DNA from: Armatimonadota bacterium | Lineage (GTDB): Bacteria; Sysuimicrobiota; Sysuimicrobiia; Sysuimicrobiales; Humicultoraceae | Direction: 5' to 3' | DNA: 15,714 bases | Assembly (NCBI GenBank): GCA_016198805.1 | Contig: JACQHU010000167.1 | Location: 1-15,714, forward strand | Part shown: positions 7,842-14,051 of the stretch, one piece after another | How the letters are laid out: every line of letters starts with the position of its first letter | Position numbering within the stretch: the stretch's first letter is position 1 | Made by a program: the position numbers and the translations under genes | Notes under the pieces: model-generated | Seen by the model: the letters and a program-made list of their open reading frames with translations, nothing else | Told to the model about the DNA's origin: nothing | Databases searched by the model: none

Positions 7842-8777
7842 CTAGGCCTCCCTCACCAGCTGCGCGCGCGCCAGGTCGTTCAGGATGGCGGCGGACGGCC
7901 CCCAGCCCTGCAGCGCAGCGATCGCGCGCTCCGTTTCCTCGCCCGCGAGCGCCCGCGAACGCTCGACGCCGAAGACCGAGGGGAAGGTCAGTTTGCCCGC
8001 GTCAGCCCGTTCCCCGGTGCCCGCAGTCGTCTCCGCGGCTTCGTCAAGGATGTCGTCGATAATCTGGAACGCCAGGCCCAGGTGCTCGCCGTAGATGGAC
8101 AGGTCGCGCAGTTGGACAGGGCTCGCGCCGGCCAGGATGGCGCCGGCGCGGACCGAGGCCCTGATCAGCGCGGCCGTCTTCCACCGGTGGATCGTGTGGA
8201 CGCCCTCGCGCGCATCCGCGGGCCATCGGCCCAGATGGGCCAGGCTCGGCCGGCCCTCGCCCAACAGGTCCAGCACCTGCCCACCGACCATACCCCGGGT
8301 GCCGATGGCGCCCGCGATCTCCTCAATGACCTGCAGCGTCCAGGCGGGCCCCGCGGTCTTCGCCGTCTTTGTCAGGAGTTCGAAGGCGAGGGCGTGGAGC
8401 GCGTCGCCGGCCAGGACGGCGATCGCTTCGCCGAAGGCCACGTGGCAGGTCGGGCGGCCGCGGCGGAGCGGTGAGTCGTCCATCGAGGGCAGGTCGTCGT
8501 GGATCAGCGAGTAGGTGTGGATGATCTCCACCGCGCAGGCCGTCGGCAGCGCATCGGCTGGATCGCCGCCTGTCGCCTCGGCCGAGGCGAGTACCAGCAT
8601 CGGCCGCAGCCGCTTGCCGCCGGCAAACAGGCTGTAGCGCATCGCAGTGTGCAGCGGACCGGGAAGCGCATCGGTTCCCGGCAGCGCGGCGTCCAGCGCT
8701 TCCTCGACCATCCGCCCGCGGGAGGCCAGGTACGACCGGAGATCCACAGTCGGCGCCACAGGGTCAGGCATGGCCAT
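7842..8777 (-). CDS. ispA: Polyprenyl synthetase, probably (2E,6E)-farnesyl diphosphate synthase
   Basis: This is an all-alpha trans-prenyltransferase that condenses IPP with allylic diphosphates to make C15 (or C20) precursors for undecaprenyl phosphate, quinones and carotenoids. The 311-residue protein has GGKRLRP (53-59), the first Asp-rich motif DDLPSMDD (94-101), MVGGQVLDL (163-171), the second Asp-rich motif DDILD (241-245) and GKLTFPSVFG (261-270), the last typical of the IspA branch. The chain-length pocket before the first motif reads EIIHTYSLIH; with the two-residue insert in the motif this fits a bacterial FPP synthase, but a C20 product is not excluded. The ATG at 8777 overlaps acyP by 14 bases; a second ATG at 8771 would cut this to 8. 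Neither has a strong ribosome-binding site, so coupling is likely. The xseA, xseB and dxs genes that flank ispA in Bacillus are absent. Confidence 0.92.
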   Translation of the reverse strand: MAMPDPVAPTVDLRSYLASRGRMVEEALDAALPGTDALPGPLHTAMRYSLFAGGKRLRPMLVLASAEATGGDPADALPTACAVEIIHTYSLIHDDLPSMDDSPLRRGRPTCHVAFGEAIAVLAGDALHALAFELLTKTAKTAGPAWTLQVIEEIAGAIGTRGMVGGQVLDLLGEGRPSLAHLGRWPADAREGVHTIHRWKTAALIRASVRAGAILAGASPVQLRDLSIYGEHLGLAFQIIDDILDEAAETTAGTGERADAGKLTFPSVFGVERSRALAGEETERAIAALQGWGPSAAILNDLARAQLVREA

Positions 8778-9066
8778 CGGCCCGAATCATGAACTCTGCA
8801 TCCATATGGGGATCCTCCCAGACCATGGTGACCTCGCTGACCGCCGCGCCGGGAGGTCCCTGGCGGACGCTGTCGATCAACGCCTGCACGTCGGCTGGCG
8901 GGCCTTCGGCCGCGATCTCCACCCCGCCGTCGGAGAGGTTGCGCACGAATCCGGCCAGGCCCAGCGCCCTCCCCCGGCGCTGGACGAAGAAGCGGAAGCC
9001 GACGCCCTGCACCAGACCGCGCAGCCGCAGGCGGACCCGGACGCGAGGCGTGGGCGGGGCGGACAT
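8764..9066 (-). CDS. acyP: Acylphosphatase
   Basis: This is a small cytosolic enzyme that hydrolyses acyl phosphates such as carbamoyl or acetyl phosphate. The 100-residue protein shows the full signature: RGLVQGVGFRFFVQRRGRAL (16-35) with the phosphate-binding Arg25, then GFVRNLSDGGVEI (39-51) with catalytic Asn43. The alpha-beta plait has its usual length, with a short Pro-rich N-terminal extension (2-7). The ATG at 9066 overlaps the nusB stop as TGATG. Placement between nusB and ispA is not the standard Bacillus order. Its physiological substrate here is unknown. Confidence 0.94.
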   Translation of the reverse strand: MSAPPTPRVRVRLRLRGLVQGVGFRFFVQRRGRALGLAGFVRNLSDGGVEIAAEGPPADVQALIDSVRQGPPGAAVSEVTMVWEDPHMDAEFMIRADGHA

Positions 9067-9497
9067 CAGGGACCCTGGGCCGGGCGTGAGGGCGCCTGGG
9101 GCGCACCGGCGCGATAGGCCGCGCCCAGGACCCCGTTCACGAATGCGCCCGACGTCTCCGTCCCGTATCGTTTGGCCAGCTCGACGGCCTCGTTGATGAC
9201 CACACCCGGCGGGGTCTCCATGTGGCGGAGTTCGTAGAGCGCAAGACGCAGGATTGTCCGATCAACGCTGGCCAGGCGGTCGAGCGACCACCCCTCCAGG
9301 AGCGGGGCGATCACCGCATCGAGTTCTGCTGAGTGCGCCGCTGCCCCGCGGCACACGGCTTCGATGAACGGCCAGTCGGCGCCGGGGTCTTTCTGGCGGG
9401 CGATCTCGAGGGCTTCCTCGATGGGCAGACGTCCCACGTCGTGCTGGAAGAGCACCTGCAGGGCCACATCCCGCGCGCGCCGGCGGCGCGTCTTCAC
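9066..9497 (-). CDS. nusB: Transcription antitermination factor NusB
   Basis: NusB with NusE (S10) binds boxA RNA and supports antitermination in rRNA operons. The 143-residue protein is all-helical with family blocks RRRARDVALQVLFQHD (5-20), WSLDRLASVDRTILRLALYE (70-89), INEAVELAKRYG (101-112) and FVNGVLGAAY (119-128). A Pro/Ala-rich tail of about 14 residues follows the conserved core. The start is GTG at 9497 with GAGGA about 9 bases upstream. It is the first gene of the long operon. Its leader holds a promoter and a terminator-like hairpin, listed separately, so nusB may itself be controlled by termination. In Bacillus, efp also lies upstream of nusB. Confidence 0.96.
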   Translation of the reverse strand: MKTRRRRARDVALQVLFQHDVGRLPIEEALEIARQKDPGADWPFIEAVCRGAAAHSAELDAVIAPLLEGWSLDRLASVDRTILRLALYELRHMETPPGVVINEAVELAKRYGTETSGAFVNGVLGAAYRAGAPQAPSRPAQGP

Positions 9498-9595
9498 GAC
9501 CGACCGTCCTCAAAAACAACACGGCCACCCGCCGGGGGCCGGTGGCCGCCTCCTCGTCCGGGGCACCGGCGCGGGAAAGACGGCGCGGCAAACAT
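9494..9595 (-). CDS. Possible 33-codon leader ORF upstream of nusB
   Basis: An ATG at 9595 opens a frame of 33 codons (beginning MFAAPSFPRR, Gly/Arg/Pro rich) whose TGA overlaps the nusB GTG as GTGA, the overlap style used at several junctions in this window. A weak AGGA lies about 11 bases upstream of the ATG. The frame runs straight through the terminator-like hairpin, so its translation could affect that structure. An open frame of this size is easily due to chance in GC-rich DNA, and I recognise no family. Confidence 0.2.
   Translation of the reverse strand: MFAAPSFPRRCPGRGGGHRPPAGGRVVFEDGRS
9511..9548 (-). terminator. Terminator-like hairpin with T tract just before nusB (possible attenuator)
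   Basis: On the minus strand CGGCCACC (9548-9541) pairs perfectly with GGTGGCCG (9529-9522) around an 11-base GC-rich loop. It is followed by TGTTGTTTTTG (9521-9511). The nusB ribosome-binding site GAGGAC (9511-9506) starts where the T tract ends. The structure lies downstream of the predicted nusB promoter, so it is either the terminator of the pepQ-efp unit that nusB transcripts must read through, or an attenuator. Confidence 0.6.
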
Positions 9596-9619
9596 CCGTG
9601 GGTGGTCCTGCACGACAGT

Positions 9620-9648
9620 ATTTTAGCAGCAGACCACCGCCAGGGGAA
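9620..9648 (-). promoter_or_regulatory. Extended -10 promoter for the nusB operon
   Basis: The minus strand reads TGCTAAAAT (9628-9620), an extended -10 element with TAAAAT, in otherwise GC-rich DNA. The -35 position 17 bases upstream (9648-9643, TTCCCC) is poor, as is common with extended -10 promoters. Transcription would start near 9613, leaving a leader of about 115 bases before nusB that contains the hairpin at 9522-9548. Confidence 0.45.
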
Positions 9649-9649
9649 C

Positions 9650-9678
9650 CTGCCCTTGCCGATTGCCGGGCAGGGCAG
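9650..9678 (-). terminator. Hairpin just after the efp stop codon
   Basis: CTGCCCT (9678-9672) pairs with AGGGCAG (9656-9650) around a 15-base loop, starting 3 bases after the efp stop. No T run follows, so it is more likely an mRNA 3'-end stabiliser or a Rho-dependent end than a classic intrinsic terminator. Confidence 0.35.
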
Positions 9679-9681
9679 CCG

Positions 9682-10242
9682 TCACCCCACCCGCTCGAGG
9701 TACTCCCCCGTGCGGGTGTCCACGCGGACGACGTCCCCCACCTCCACGAACAGGGGCACCGAGACCACGGCACCGGTCTCCAGCGTCGCCGGCTTGGAGC
9801 CTCCCGACGCCGTGTCGCCCCGGATACCCGGGGAGGTGTCGGTGACTGCCAGATCCACCGCGTTCGGCAGTTCGACCGCGATCGGGCGGCTCTCGAAGTA
9901 GACGACAGTGACGACGGTGTTGTCCCTCAGGTAGCGGGTCGCGTCGCCGAGCAGGTCGGCGCTCAAACTGGCCTGCTCGTAGGTCTGCTGGTCCATGAAC
10001 ACGTACTCGGTGTCCTGGTGATACAGGTACTGCATCTCCCGCCGCTCCAGGAACGCATGCGGCACGCGCTCACCGGCGTTGAACGTCCGCTCGGTGATCG
10101 CCCCGGTCTTCAGGTTCCGGACCTTGGCACGCACGTACGCGCTGCCGCGTCCCCGCTTCACGTGCTGCGACGAGACCACGGCATACAGATCGCCGTCCAG
10201 CGTCACCACCACGCCCGGACGGAAGTCGTTGGTCGAGATCAC
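9682..10242 (-). CDS. efp: Translation elongation factor P (Arg32 type)
   Basis: EF-P binds between the P and E sites and rescues ribosomes stalled at polyproline. The 186-residue protein has the three expected domains: KOW-like (1 to about 64), OB (65 to about 127) and C-terminal OB (128-186), with GIRGDTASGGSKPATLETGA (137-156) and VPLFVEVGD (160-168) as family signatures. The tip of the first-domain loop reads QHVKRGRGSAY (26-36), so Arg32 replaces the Lys of Escherichia coli and Bacillus. This resembles the Thermus thermophilus loop (KLGRGGA) more than the Pro-Gly-Arg loop of rhamnosylated EF-P. The GTG at 10242 overlaps the pepQ stop as GTGA, with GAGGTGA 4-5 bases upstream. No EF-P modification gene (epmA, epmB, earP, ymfI) is in the window. 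Several secretin-block proteins upstream are Pro-rich, so EF-P may matter for making them. Confidence 0.96.
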   Translation of the reverse strand: MISTNDFRPGVVVTLDGDLYAVVSSQHVKRGRGSAYVRAKVRNLKTGAITERTFNAGERVPHAFLERREMQYLYHQDTEYVFMDQQTYEQASLSADLLGDATRYLRDNTVVTVVYFESRPIAVELPNAVDLAVTDTSPGIRGDTASGGSKPATLETGAVVSVPLFVEVGDVVRVDTRTGEYLERVG

Positions 10243-11333
10243 GCTCTCACCTCGTGCAGGCTCCTGGGGGACCGGGTCAGCACTTCGCAGCCGTTCTCGG
10301 TCAGGACCACCAGGTCCTCGATGCGCACCCCGCCCCATCCCGAGAGATAGACCCCGGGTTCCACGGTCACAACCGCCCCCGGCGCGAGCACCGCCTCTTC
10401 GCGGGGCGACAGCGTGGGCCCCTCATGCACCGCGAGCCCGACGCCGTGACCCAGGCTGTGCCCGAAGGCGTCGCCGTAGCCGGCCTCGGCGATGACCATC
10501 CGCGCCAGCGCGTCGGCTTCCCGACCGGTCATCCCCGGTCGCAGCCCATCCAGGGCCGCCTGCTGGGCCCCGAGCACCAGGTGGTAGATCTCGCGATGCC
10601 GGTCGCCGGCCGGTTCGGTGACGACCGTGCGGGTGCAGTCAGAGTGATAGCCGCCGACGACGGCCCCGAAGTCCACGGTCACGAATTCCCCGGCGCCGAT
10701 GACGCGGTCGGACGCCACCCCGTGCGGCAGCGATGACCGGGGCCCCGATGCGACGATGACGTCGAACGGCACTCGCTCCGAGCCGCGCCGGCGCAGGCGG
10801 CACTCCAGTTCCACGGCGATGTCGCGCTCGACCGCCCCCGGCCGGATCAGCGGCAGGACGTCGGCAAACGCGGCCTCGGCGACCTCCGTCGCGCGCCGGA
10901 TAGCCGCCAGTTCCTCGGGATCCTTCTGCCACCGCAGGTGATCCACGCCGTCCAGCGGGACGACGTCCGCGCCCTCGACCGCGGCCTGCAGGCGCCGGAA
11001 TGCCGCCACCGGCATCACCTCTCCTTCAACGCCGACCCGGTGGACCGGCATCTGCCGCAGCACCGCCGCCGCGGCGTCCAGCAGCGGCCCGCTGGCGCGC
11101 CCGACCGCCACATGCGGGGCCTGTGAGGCGGCCTGTTCGATGTACCGGAAGTCGACGATCAGATGTGCCGCCGTCTGCGAGATCACCGCCACTCCGGCCG
11201 ATCCGGCAAACCCGGTCACGTAGGTCAGGTTCTCGGGCTTCGTGAGCACCACGGCCTCGACGCCGGCGTCGGCCAGCCGGGCCCGCAATCGCGTCAGCCG
11301 ATCCGCGGTGATGGTTGAAGACAGGGGAGACAT
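10239..11333 (-). CDS. pepQ: Xaa-Pro peptidase, M24B (aminopeptidase P / prolidase family)
   Basis: The 364-residue cytosolic metallopeptidase removes residues next to proline. The N-terminal creatinase-like domain spans about 10-135 (VVLTKPENLTYVTGFAGSAG, 28-47). The catalytic pita-bread domain has five metal ligands: Asp221 (VDFGA), Asp232 (HSDCTRT), His296 (LGHGVGL), Glu325 (TVEPGVY) and Glu339 (RIEDLVV), plus His303 (VHEGP). Length suits the YqhT/PepQ group, which precedes efp in Firmicutes; aminopeptidase P versus prolidase cannot be settled. I choose ATG 11333. There is no ribosome-binding site, but a -35/-10 pair ends 9 bases before it, so a near-leaderless mRNA is likely. A longer open frame upstream would cross a hairpin and has no conserved residues. 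It overlaps efp by 4 bases. Confidence 0.93.
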   Translation of the reverse strand: MSPLSSTITADRLTRLRARLADAGVEAVVLTKPENLTYVTGFAGSAGVAVISQTAAHLIVDFRYIEQAASQAPHVAVGRASGPLLDAAAAVLRQMPVHRVGVEGEVMPVAAFRRLQAAVEGADVVPLDGVDHLRWQKDPEELAAIRRATEVAEAAFADVLPLIRPGAVERDIAVELECRLRRRGSERVPFDVIVASGPRSSLPHGVASDRVIGAGEFVTVDFGAVVGGYHSDCTRTVVTEPAGDRHREIYHLVLGAQQAALDGLRPGMTGREADALARMVIAEAGYGDAFGHSLGHGVGLAVHEGPTLSPREEAVLAPGAVVTVEPGVYLSGWGGVRIEDLVVLTENGCEVLTRSPRSLHEVRA

Positions 11334-11342
11334 ACAGCCCGT

Positions 11343-11371
11343 AGCATACTTCAGGAGGTGGTGGCTTTCAA
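11343..11371 (-). promoter_or_regulatory. Sigma-A type promoter for pepQ-efp, close to the start codon
   Basis: The minus strand has TTGAAA (11371-11366; 5 of 6 to TTGACA), a 17-base spacer and TATGCT (11348-11343; 4 of 6 to TATAAT). Only 9 bases separate the -10 from the pepQ ATG, so transcription would begin within about 3 bases of it. It follows directly after the hairpin at 11380-11399, as expected for a new transcription unit. Confidence 0.6.
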
Positions 11372-11379
11372 CATGCAAA

Positions 11380-11399
11380 GGGCGGCCGTGGGGCCGCCC
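11380..11399 (-). terminator. GC-rich hairpin ending the pilus/secretin unit
   Basis: GGGCGGCC (11399-11392) and GGCCGCCC (11387-11380) form a perfect 8-bp stem with a 4-base loop, 24 bases after the lipoprotein stop. It is followed only by TTTGCATGTTG, a weak T tract. Position between two transcription units supports a terminator. Confidence 0.6.
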
Positions 11400-11423
11400 C
11401 TTCACGCCGCGGTCCTCCGGCGG

Positions 11424-11822
11424 CTATGGAATCGTAAAGGTCCAGAACCCGCTGAAGGCCGGCGCCGCGTTGTTCGGGAAGGTGGCCCCTACCCGCCACC
11501 GGTACGTGATCCCACCGCAGTCCAGCGCCGTTTCCGGAAACACATGGTCGGTTTTCGGCGGGGAGCCGGTGATTGACACAGCGGCGATCAGCGCGCCCGT
11601 CCCAGTATTGTACACCTCCAGGACGTAGCCATCCGCGTTCGGCACCGACGACCACCTGAACACGTACCCCGTGGTGTCGTCCGTGTCAGGCCCGAGGCAA
11701 GGAAGGGTGCTTCCGTTGGCAGGGAAGACTTGCCGTGGCACTCCACCGAGGACGAAACTGCAGCCGGTCGCAGCGATGACCAGAAGGACGAGTGCCGACC
11801 ACCGGAGCGGGAACCGTGTCAC
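11424..11822 (-). CDS. Small lipoprotein with a fibronectin-III-like domain, unknown function
   Basis: The 132-residue protein starts with a lipoprotein signal: a positive start, the hydrophobic run ALVLLVIAA and a lipobox ATGC with Cys21 as the likely lipidated residue. From about residue 50 to the end the pattern is FN3-like: VFRWSSVPNADGYVLEVYN, later ITYRWRVGA, and a final SGFWTFTIP. Cys42 and the Cys of ALDCGG could form a disulfide outside the cytoplasm. The start is GTG at 11822, with GAGGAGG about 13 bases upstream, a rather long spacing. It is the last gene of the secretin block, 51 bases after the TPR gene, so it may be an outer-membrane accessory or pilotin-like protein. That role is a guess from position; I recognise no named family. 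Confidence 0.75.
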   Translation of the reverse strand: MTRFPLRWSALVLLVIAATGCSFVLGGVPRQVFPANGSTLPCLGPDTDDTTGYVFRWSSVPNADGYVLEVYNTGTGALIAAVSITGSPPKTDHVFPETALDCGGITYRWRVGATFPNNAAPAFSGFWTFTIP

Positions 11823-11873
11823 GATGAGATCACCGCCTCCTCTCAGACTCCAACCGTCGCCTCCACCGCGTCG

Positions 11874-12308
11874 TCAGGGAAGCGTCACCGGGGCCAGCCA
11901 CCCGGGACGCGAGCGCTGGAGCATCTGCTGCGCCACTTCTTCCGCCTTTGCGTCGTCCCCCATCAGCGCGTAGGCGTCGTGGAGCACCAGGTAAGCGGCC
12001 AACAAGCCCGGATCCAGCTTGATGGCTTCTTGGAGCGGAGGGAGTGCCCGCTCCAGGTACCCGGACGCGTAGGGGGCGACACCGATTCGCCACTGGCGAT
12101 ATCCGAAGACGTAGGCGAAGCCCAGCCAGTAGTGCGCCCGTGCATTGCGGGGGTTCGCGGCGATCGCCCGCTGGTAGGGCTGAATCGCCCGCGCGAACTC
12201 GGCCTCGGTGCGGTAGAGGCGCGTGGTGTCAAACGACGGGAGCACCTGTGCGACCGCCACTGCCGCCATCAGGACCACGAGGGCCGCCGCAAGCATCACT
12301 GTTCGCAT
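11874..12308 (-). CDS. Exported TPR-repeat protein of the secretin operon
   Basis: The 144-residue protein has a signal peptide (about 1-20, ending AVAVAQ, a likely signal peptidase I site) without a lipobox cysteine. The rest is helical with tetratricopeptide-like repeats: AIQPYQRAIAANPRNARAHY (41-60), then YLERALPPLQEAIKLDPGLL (84-103) and AYALMGDDAKAEEVAQQML. It should work in the periplasm as a protein-binding adaptor. The ATG at 12308 is 9 bases after the pilQ stop, with only a weak AGGT upstream, suggesting coupling. TPR proteins (PilF/PilW) act as pilotins for PilQ in Proteobacteria, but those are lipoproteins with about six repeats; this one is shorter and not lipidated, so equivalence is uncertain. 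Confidence 0.8.
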   Translation of the reverse strand: MRTVMLAAALVVLMAAVAVAQVLPSFDTTRLYRTEAEFARAIQPYQRAIAANPRNARAHYWLGFAYVFGYRQWRIGVAPYASGYLERALPPLQEAIKLDPGLLAAYLVLHDAYALMGDDAKAEEVAQQMLQRSRPGWLAPVTLP

Positions 12309-12317
12309 GGTGAGGAC

Positions 12318-14027
12318 CTACGGCCTCGGTGTGGCGGTCGGGGCCGGCGCGGCGCCGGGGCCGGAGACGATATGCGGGGTGACGATGAAGATCACTTCCG
12401 ACTCCTTGCGCTCCGTCGTCGTGGACCGGAACAACTGGCCGATGATCGGGATGTCCCCGAGCAGCGGGACCTTGATGGTTGTGCGCCGCTCCTCGGCGCT
12501 GATCAGCCCGGCGATGATGATGGATTCACCGTTGCGCACCGTGACGATGGTCGTCGCCTTGCGTGTCGCGATCTGCGGCACCTGCGCGCCGACGCTGGTG
12601 ATGAGCCTGACGACCGACGAGACCTCGGGCTCGACCTTCGTTGTGATGAACCCATCCCGGTTGGCCTTCGGGGTGACCCTGAGGATGACACCCACGGGCT
12701 TGAACGTGAAGGTGGTCCGGCCGGAGGCGTCGGTCTGCGGAATGGGAATCTCATCGCCCAGGTTCACCTGCGCCTCATTGCCGTCGATGACGGCGACGCG
12801 CGGCGCCGACAGCACGCGCGCCCGCCCATCGGTCACCATAGCGGTCAAGACCCCGCTGATGTTAAAGGCGCCCACCCCGATCGTGATCTGGTTGGGAAAC
12901 GTGCCCTGGATGCTGAAGATGGTGCAGGCGGGCGGGGTGCAGGTGCTGGTCAGCCCCCAGTTGAGGCCCAACTCACGCAGCACCGAGGCGCTGATGTCCA
13001 CCACACGGGCCTCGATCTCAATCTGGGTCAGTTGGATGTCCAGCGCGACCAGGATCTTGCGTACCTCTTCGTGCTGGTGCTGCGTGCCGACCACCACCAC
13101 CGCATTCGACCGGGCGTCTGACGTGACCCGGATCCCGGGCACCGCGGCGCGGATCGCGTCCGCGACGTCCTTGGCCACCGCGAAGCCCACGGGATAGGTG
13201 ATCGCTTCAGGTGCCTCGGGCGGCGGCGCCAGCTTCTCGGCCGCCATGATGATCAGGTTCCTGCCGATACGCCGGAAGCCCAGGTTGTTGGCCTCCAGGA
13301 TGAAGCGCAGCGCCTCGTCGCACGACAGGTCGATCAGGCGCACCGTGATCGTGCCCTTCACAGACGCGTCGGTGACGATATTGACGTTGCATACTTTGGC
13401 CAGGGCGCTGAGCACATCTGCCAGTTCGGTGTTGCGGAACTCCAGCGTGATGCGCCCGGGTGTGGTGACCGGAGTCGCCTGCGCCACGGGCACAGGCTGG
13501 GGCGGCGCAGCCGGCGGAGGCGCGGGCGGCGCCTGGACCACCGGAGCGGGCGGGGCGATCGGTGCTGCCGGGGCCGCTGGCGGGGCCGCGACATTCCCCC
13601 GCGACGCGAACTTGGCCACCAGGACCTGCGGCGTGCTGGTCGCCAGGGTGAACGGCAGGGCCGTCTCAAGGTCGACGGCCACCCGCGCCATGGGCGGGCG
13701 GTCCTGGATCTGCCCGACCCGCACCCTGGCCACGCCGCCCTTGTCCACTTCCATCAGCGGCGGGATGGCGGGGTCGACCATGGCACCGGGCAGGTCGATG
13801 ATGAGGCGCGGCGGCGACGAGAGTTGCAGCGTCCGGTAGGTCAACGGACCCGTCGCGACGATCGAGAGCTGGACCGTGTCGCCGAAGACCTTCACGGTCA
13901 CCTGGGTGATGCGCAAAGGGCTGCTCTGCGGCTGCGCCGGAGCCACAGGCCCCAGGGCGAGTGAGAGTGCGATGGCGAGTCCGATCAGGAGTTTAGGTGA
14001 AGCTCGGCGATACAGAAGCGGCCACAT
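12318..14027 (-). CDS. pilQ: Type IV pilus-type secretin (AMIN-STN-secretin), PilQ-like
   Basis: This protein probably forms the outer-membrane channel through which type IV pili, or a related secretion or DNA-uptake machine, pass. The 569 residues comprise a signal peptide (1 to about 31), an AMIN domain (about 38-138), a Pro/Ala-rich linker (147-190), an STN/N0 domain (about 192-262; EFRNTELADVLSALAKVCNV), a NolW/N1 domain (about 277-330) and the secretin pore domain (about 335-553). The pore domain shows ARVLSAPRVAVIDGNEAQ (403-420), IPIP, and the classic C-terminal VPLLGDIPIIGQLFRST (520-536) and VIFIVTPHI. One AMIN and one N1 domain make it shorter than most PilQ. CTPPAC (363-368) is a Cys pair in the pore domain, possibly a disulfide. 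The ATG at 14027 follows the PilP-like gene by 24 bases. AMIN favours PilQ over GspD. Confidence 0.92.
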   Translation of the reverse strand: MWPLLYRRASPKLLIGLAIALSLALGPVAPAQPQSSPLRITQVTVKVFGDTVQLSIVATGPLTYRTLQLSSPPRLIIDLPGAMVDPAIPPLMEVDKGGVARVRVGQIQDRPPMARVAVDLETALPFTLATSTPQVLVAKFASRGNVAAPPAAPAAPIAPPAPVVQAPPAPPPAAPPQPVPVAQATPVTTPGRITLEFRNTELADVLSALAKVCNVNIVTDASVKGTITVRLIDLSCDEALRFILEANNLGFRRIGRNLIIMAAEKLAPPPEAPEAITYPVGFAVAKDVADAIRAAVPGIRVTSDARSNAVVVVGTQHQHEEVRKILVALDIQLTQIEIEARVVDISASVLRELGLNWGLTSTCTPPACTIFSIQGTFPNQITIGVGAFNISGVLTAMVTDGRARVLSAPRVAVIDGNEAQVNLGDEIPIPQTDASGRTTFTFKPVGVILRVTPKANRDGFITTKVEPEVSSVVRLITSVGAQVPQIATRKATTIVTVRNGESIIIAGLISAEERRTTIKVPLLGDIPIIGQLFRSTTTERKESEVIFIVTPHIVSGPGAAPAPTATPRP

Positions 14028-14051
14028 GCCCTCCGCTCACCCCTCCCATGT

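Noticed and set aside
10243..10338. Extension of efp upstream into pepQ
   Set aside because: EF-P starts with ISTNDFRPG, and the GTG at 10242 has a good ribosome-binding site and the GTGA overlap.
11351..11372. AGGAGGTGG on the plus strand followed by GTG, resembling a plus-strand ribosome-binding site
   Set aside because: It falls in the spacer of the pepQ promoter, and the frame it would start has no recognisable sequence.
11334..11405. Extension of pepQ to 11405
   Set aside because: It would begin upstream of the predicted promoter and within the terminator-like hairpin, with no family similarity.
11730..13121. A 463-codon open frame on the plus strand opposite pilQ, the TPR gene and the lipoprotein gene
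   Set aside because: Its Arg/Asp/Gly/His-rich translation matches nothing, and the minus-strand genes have clear domains and signal peptides.
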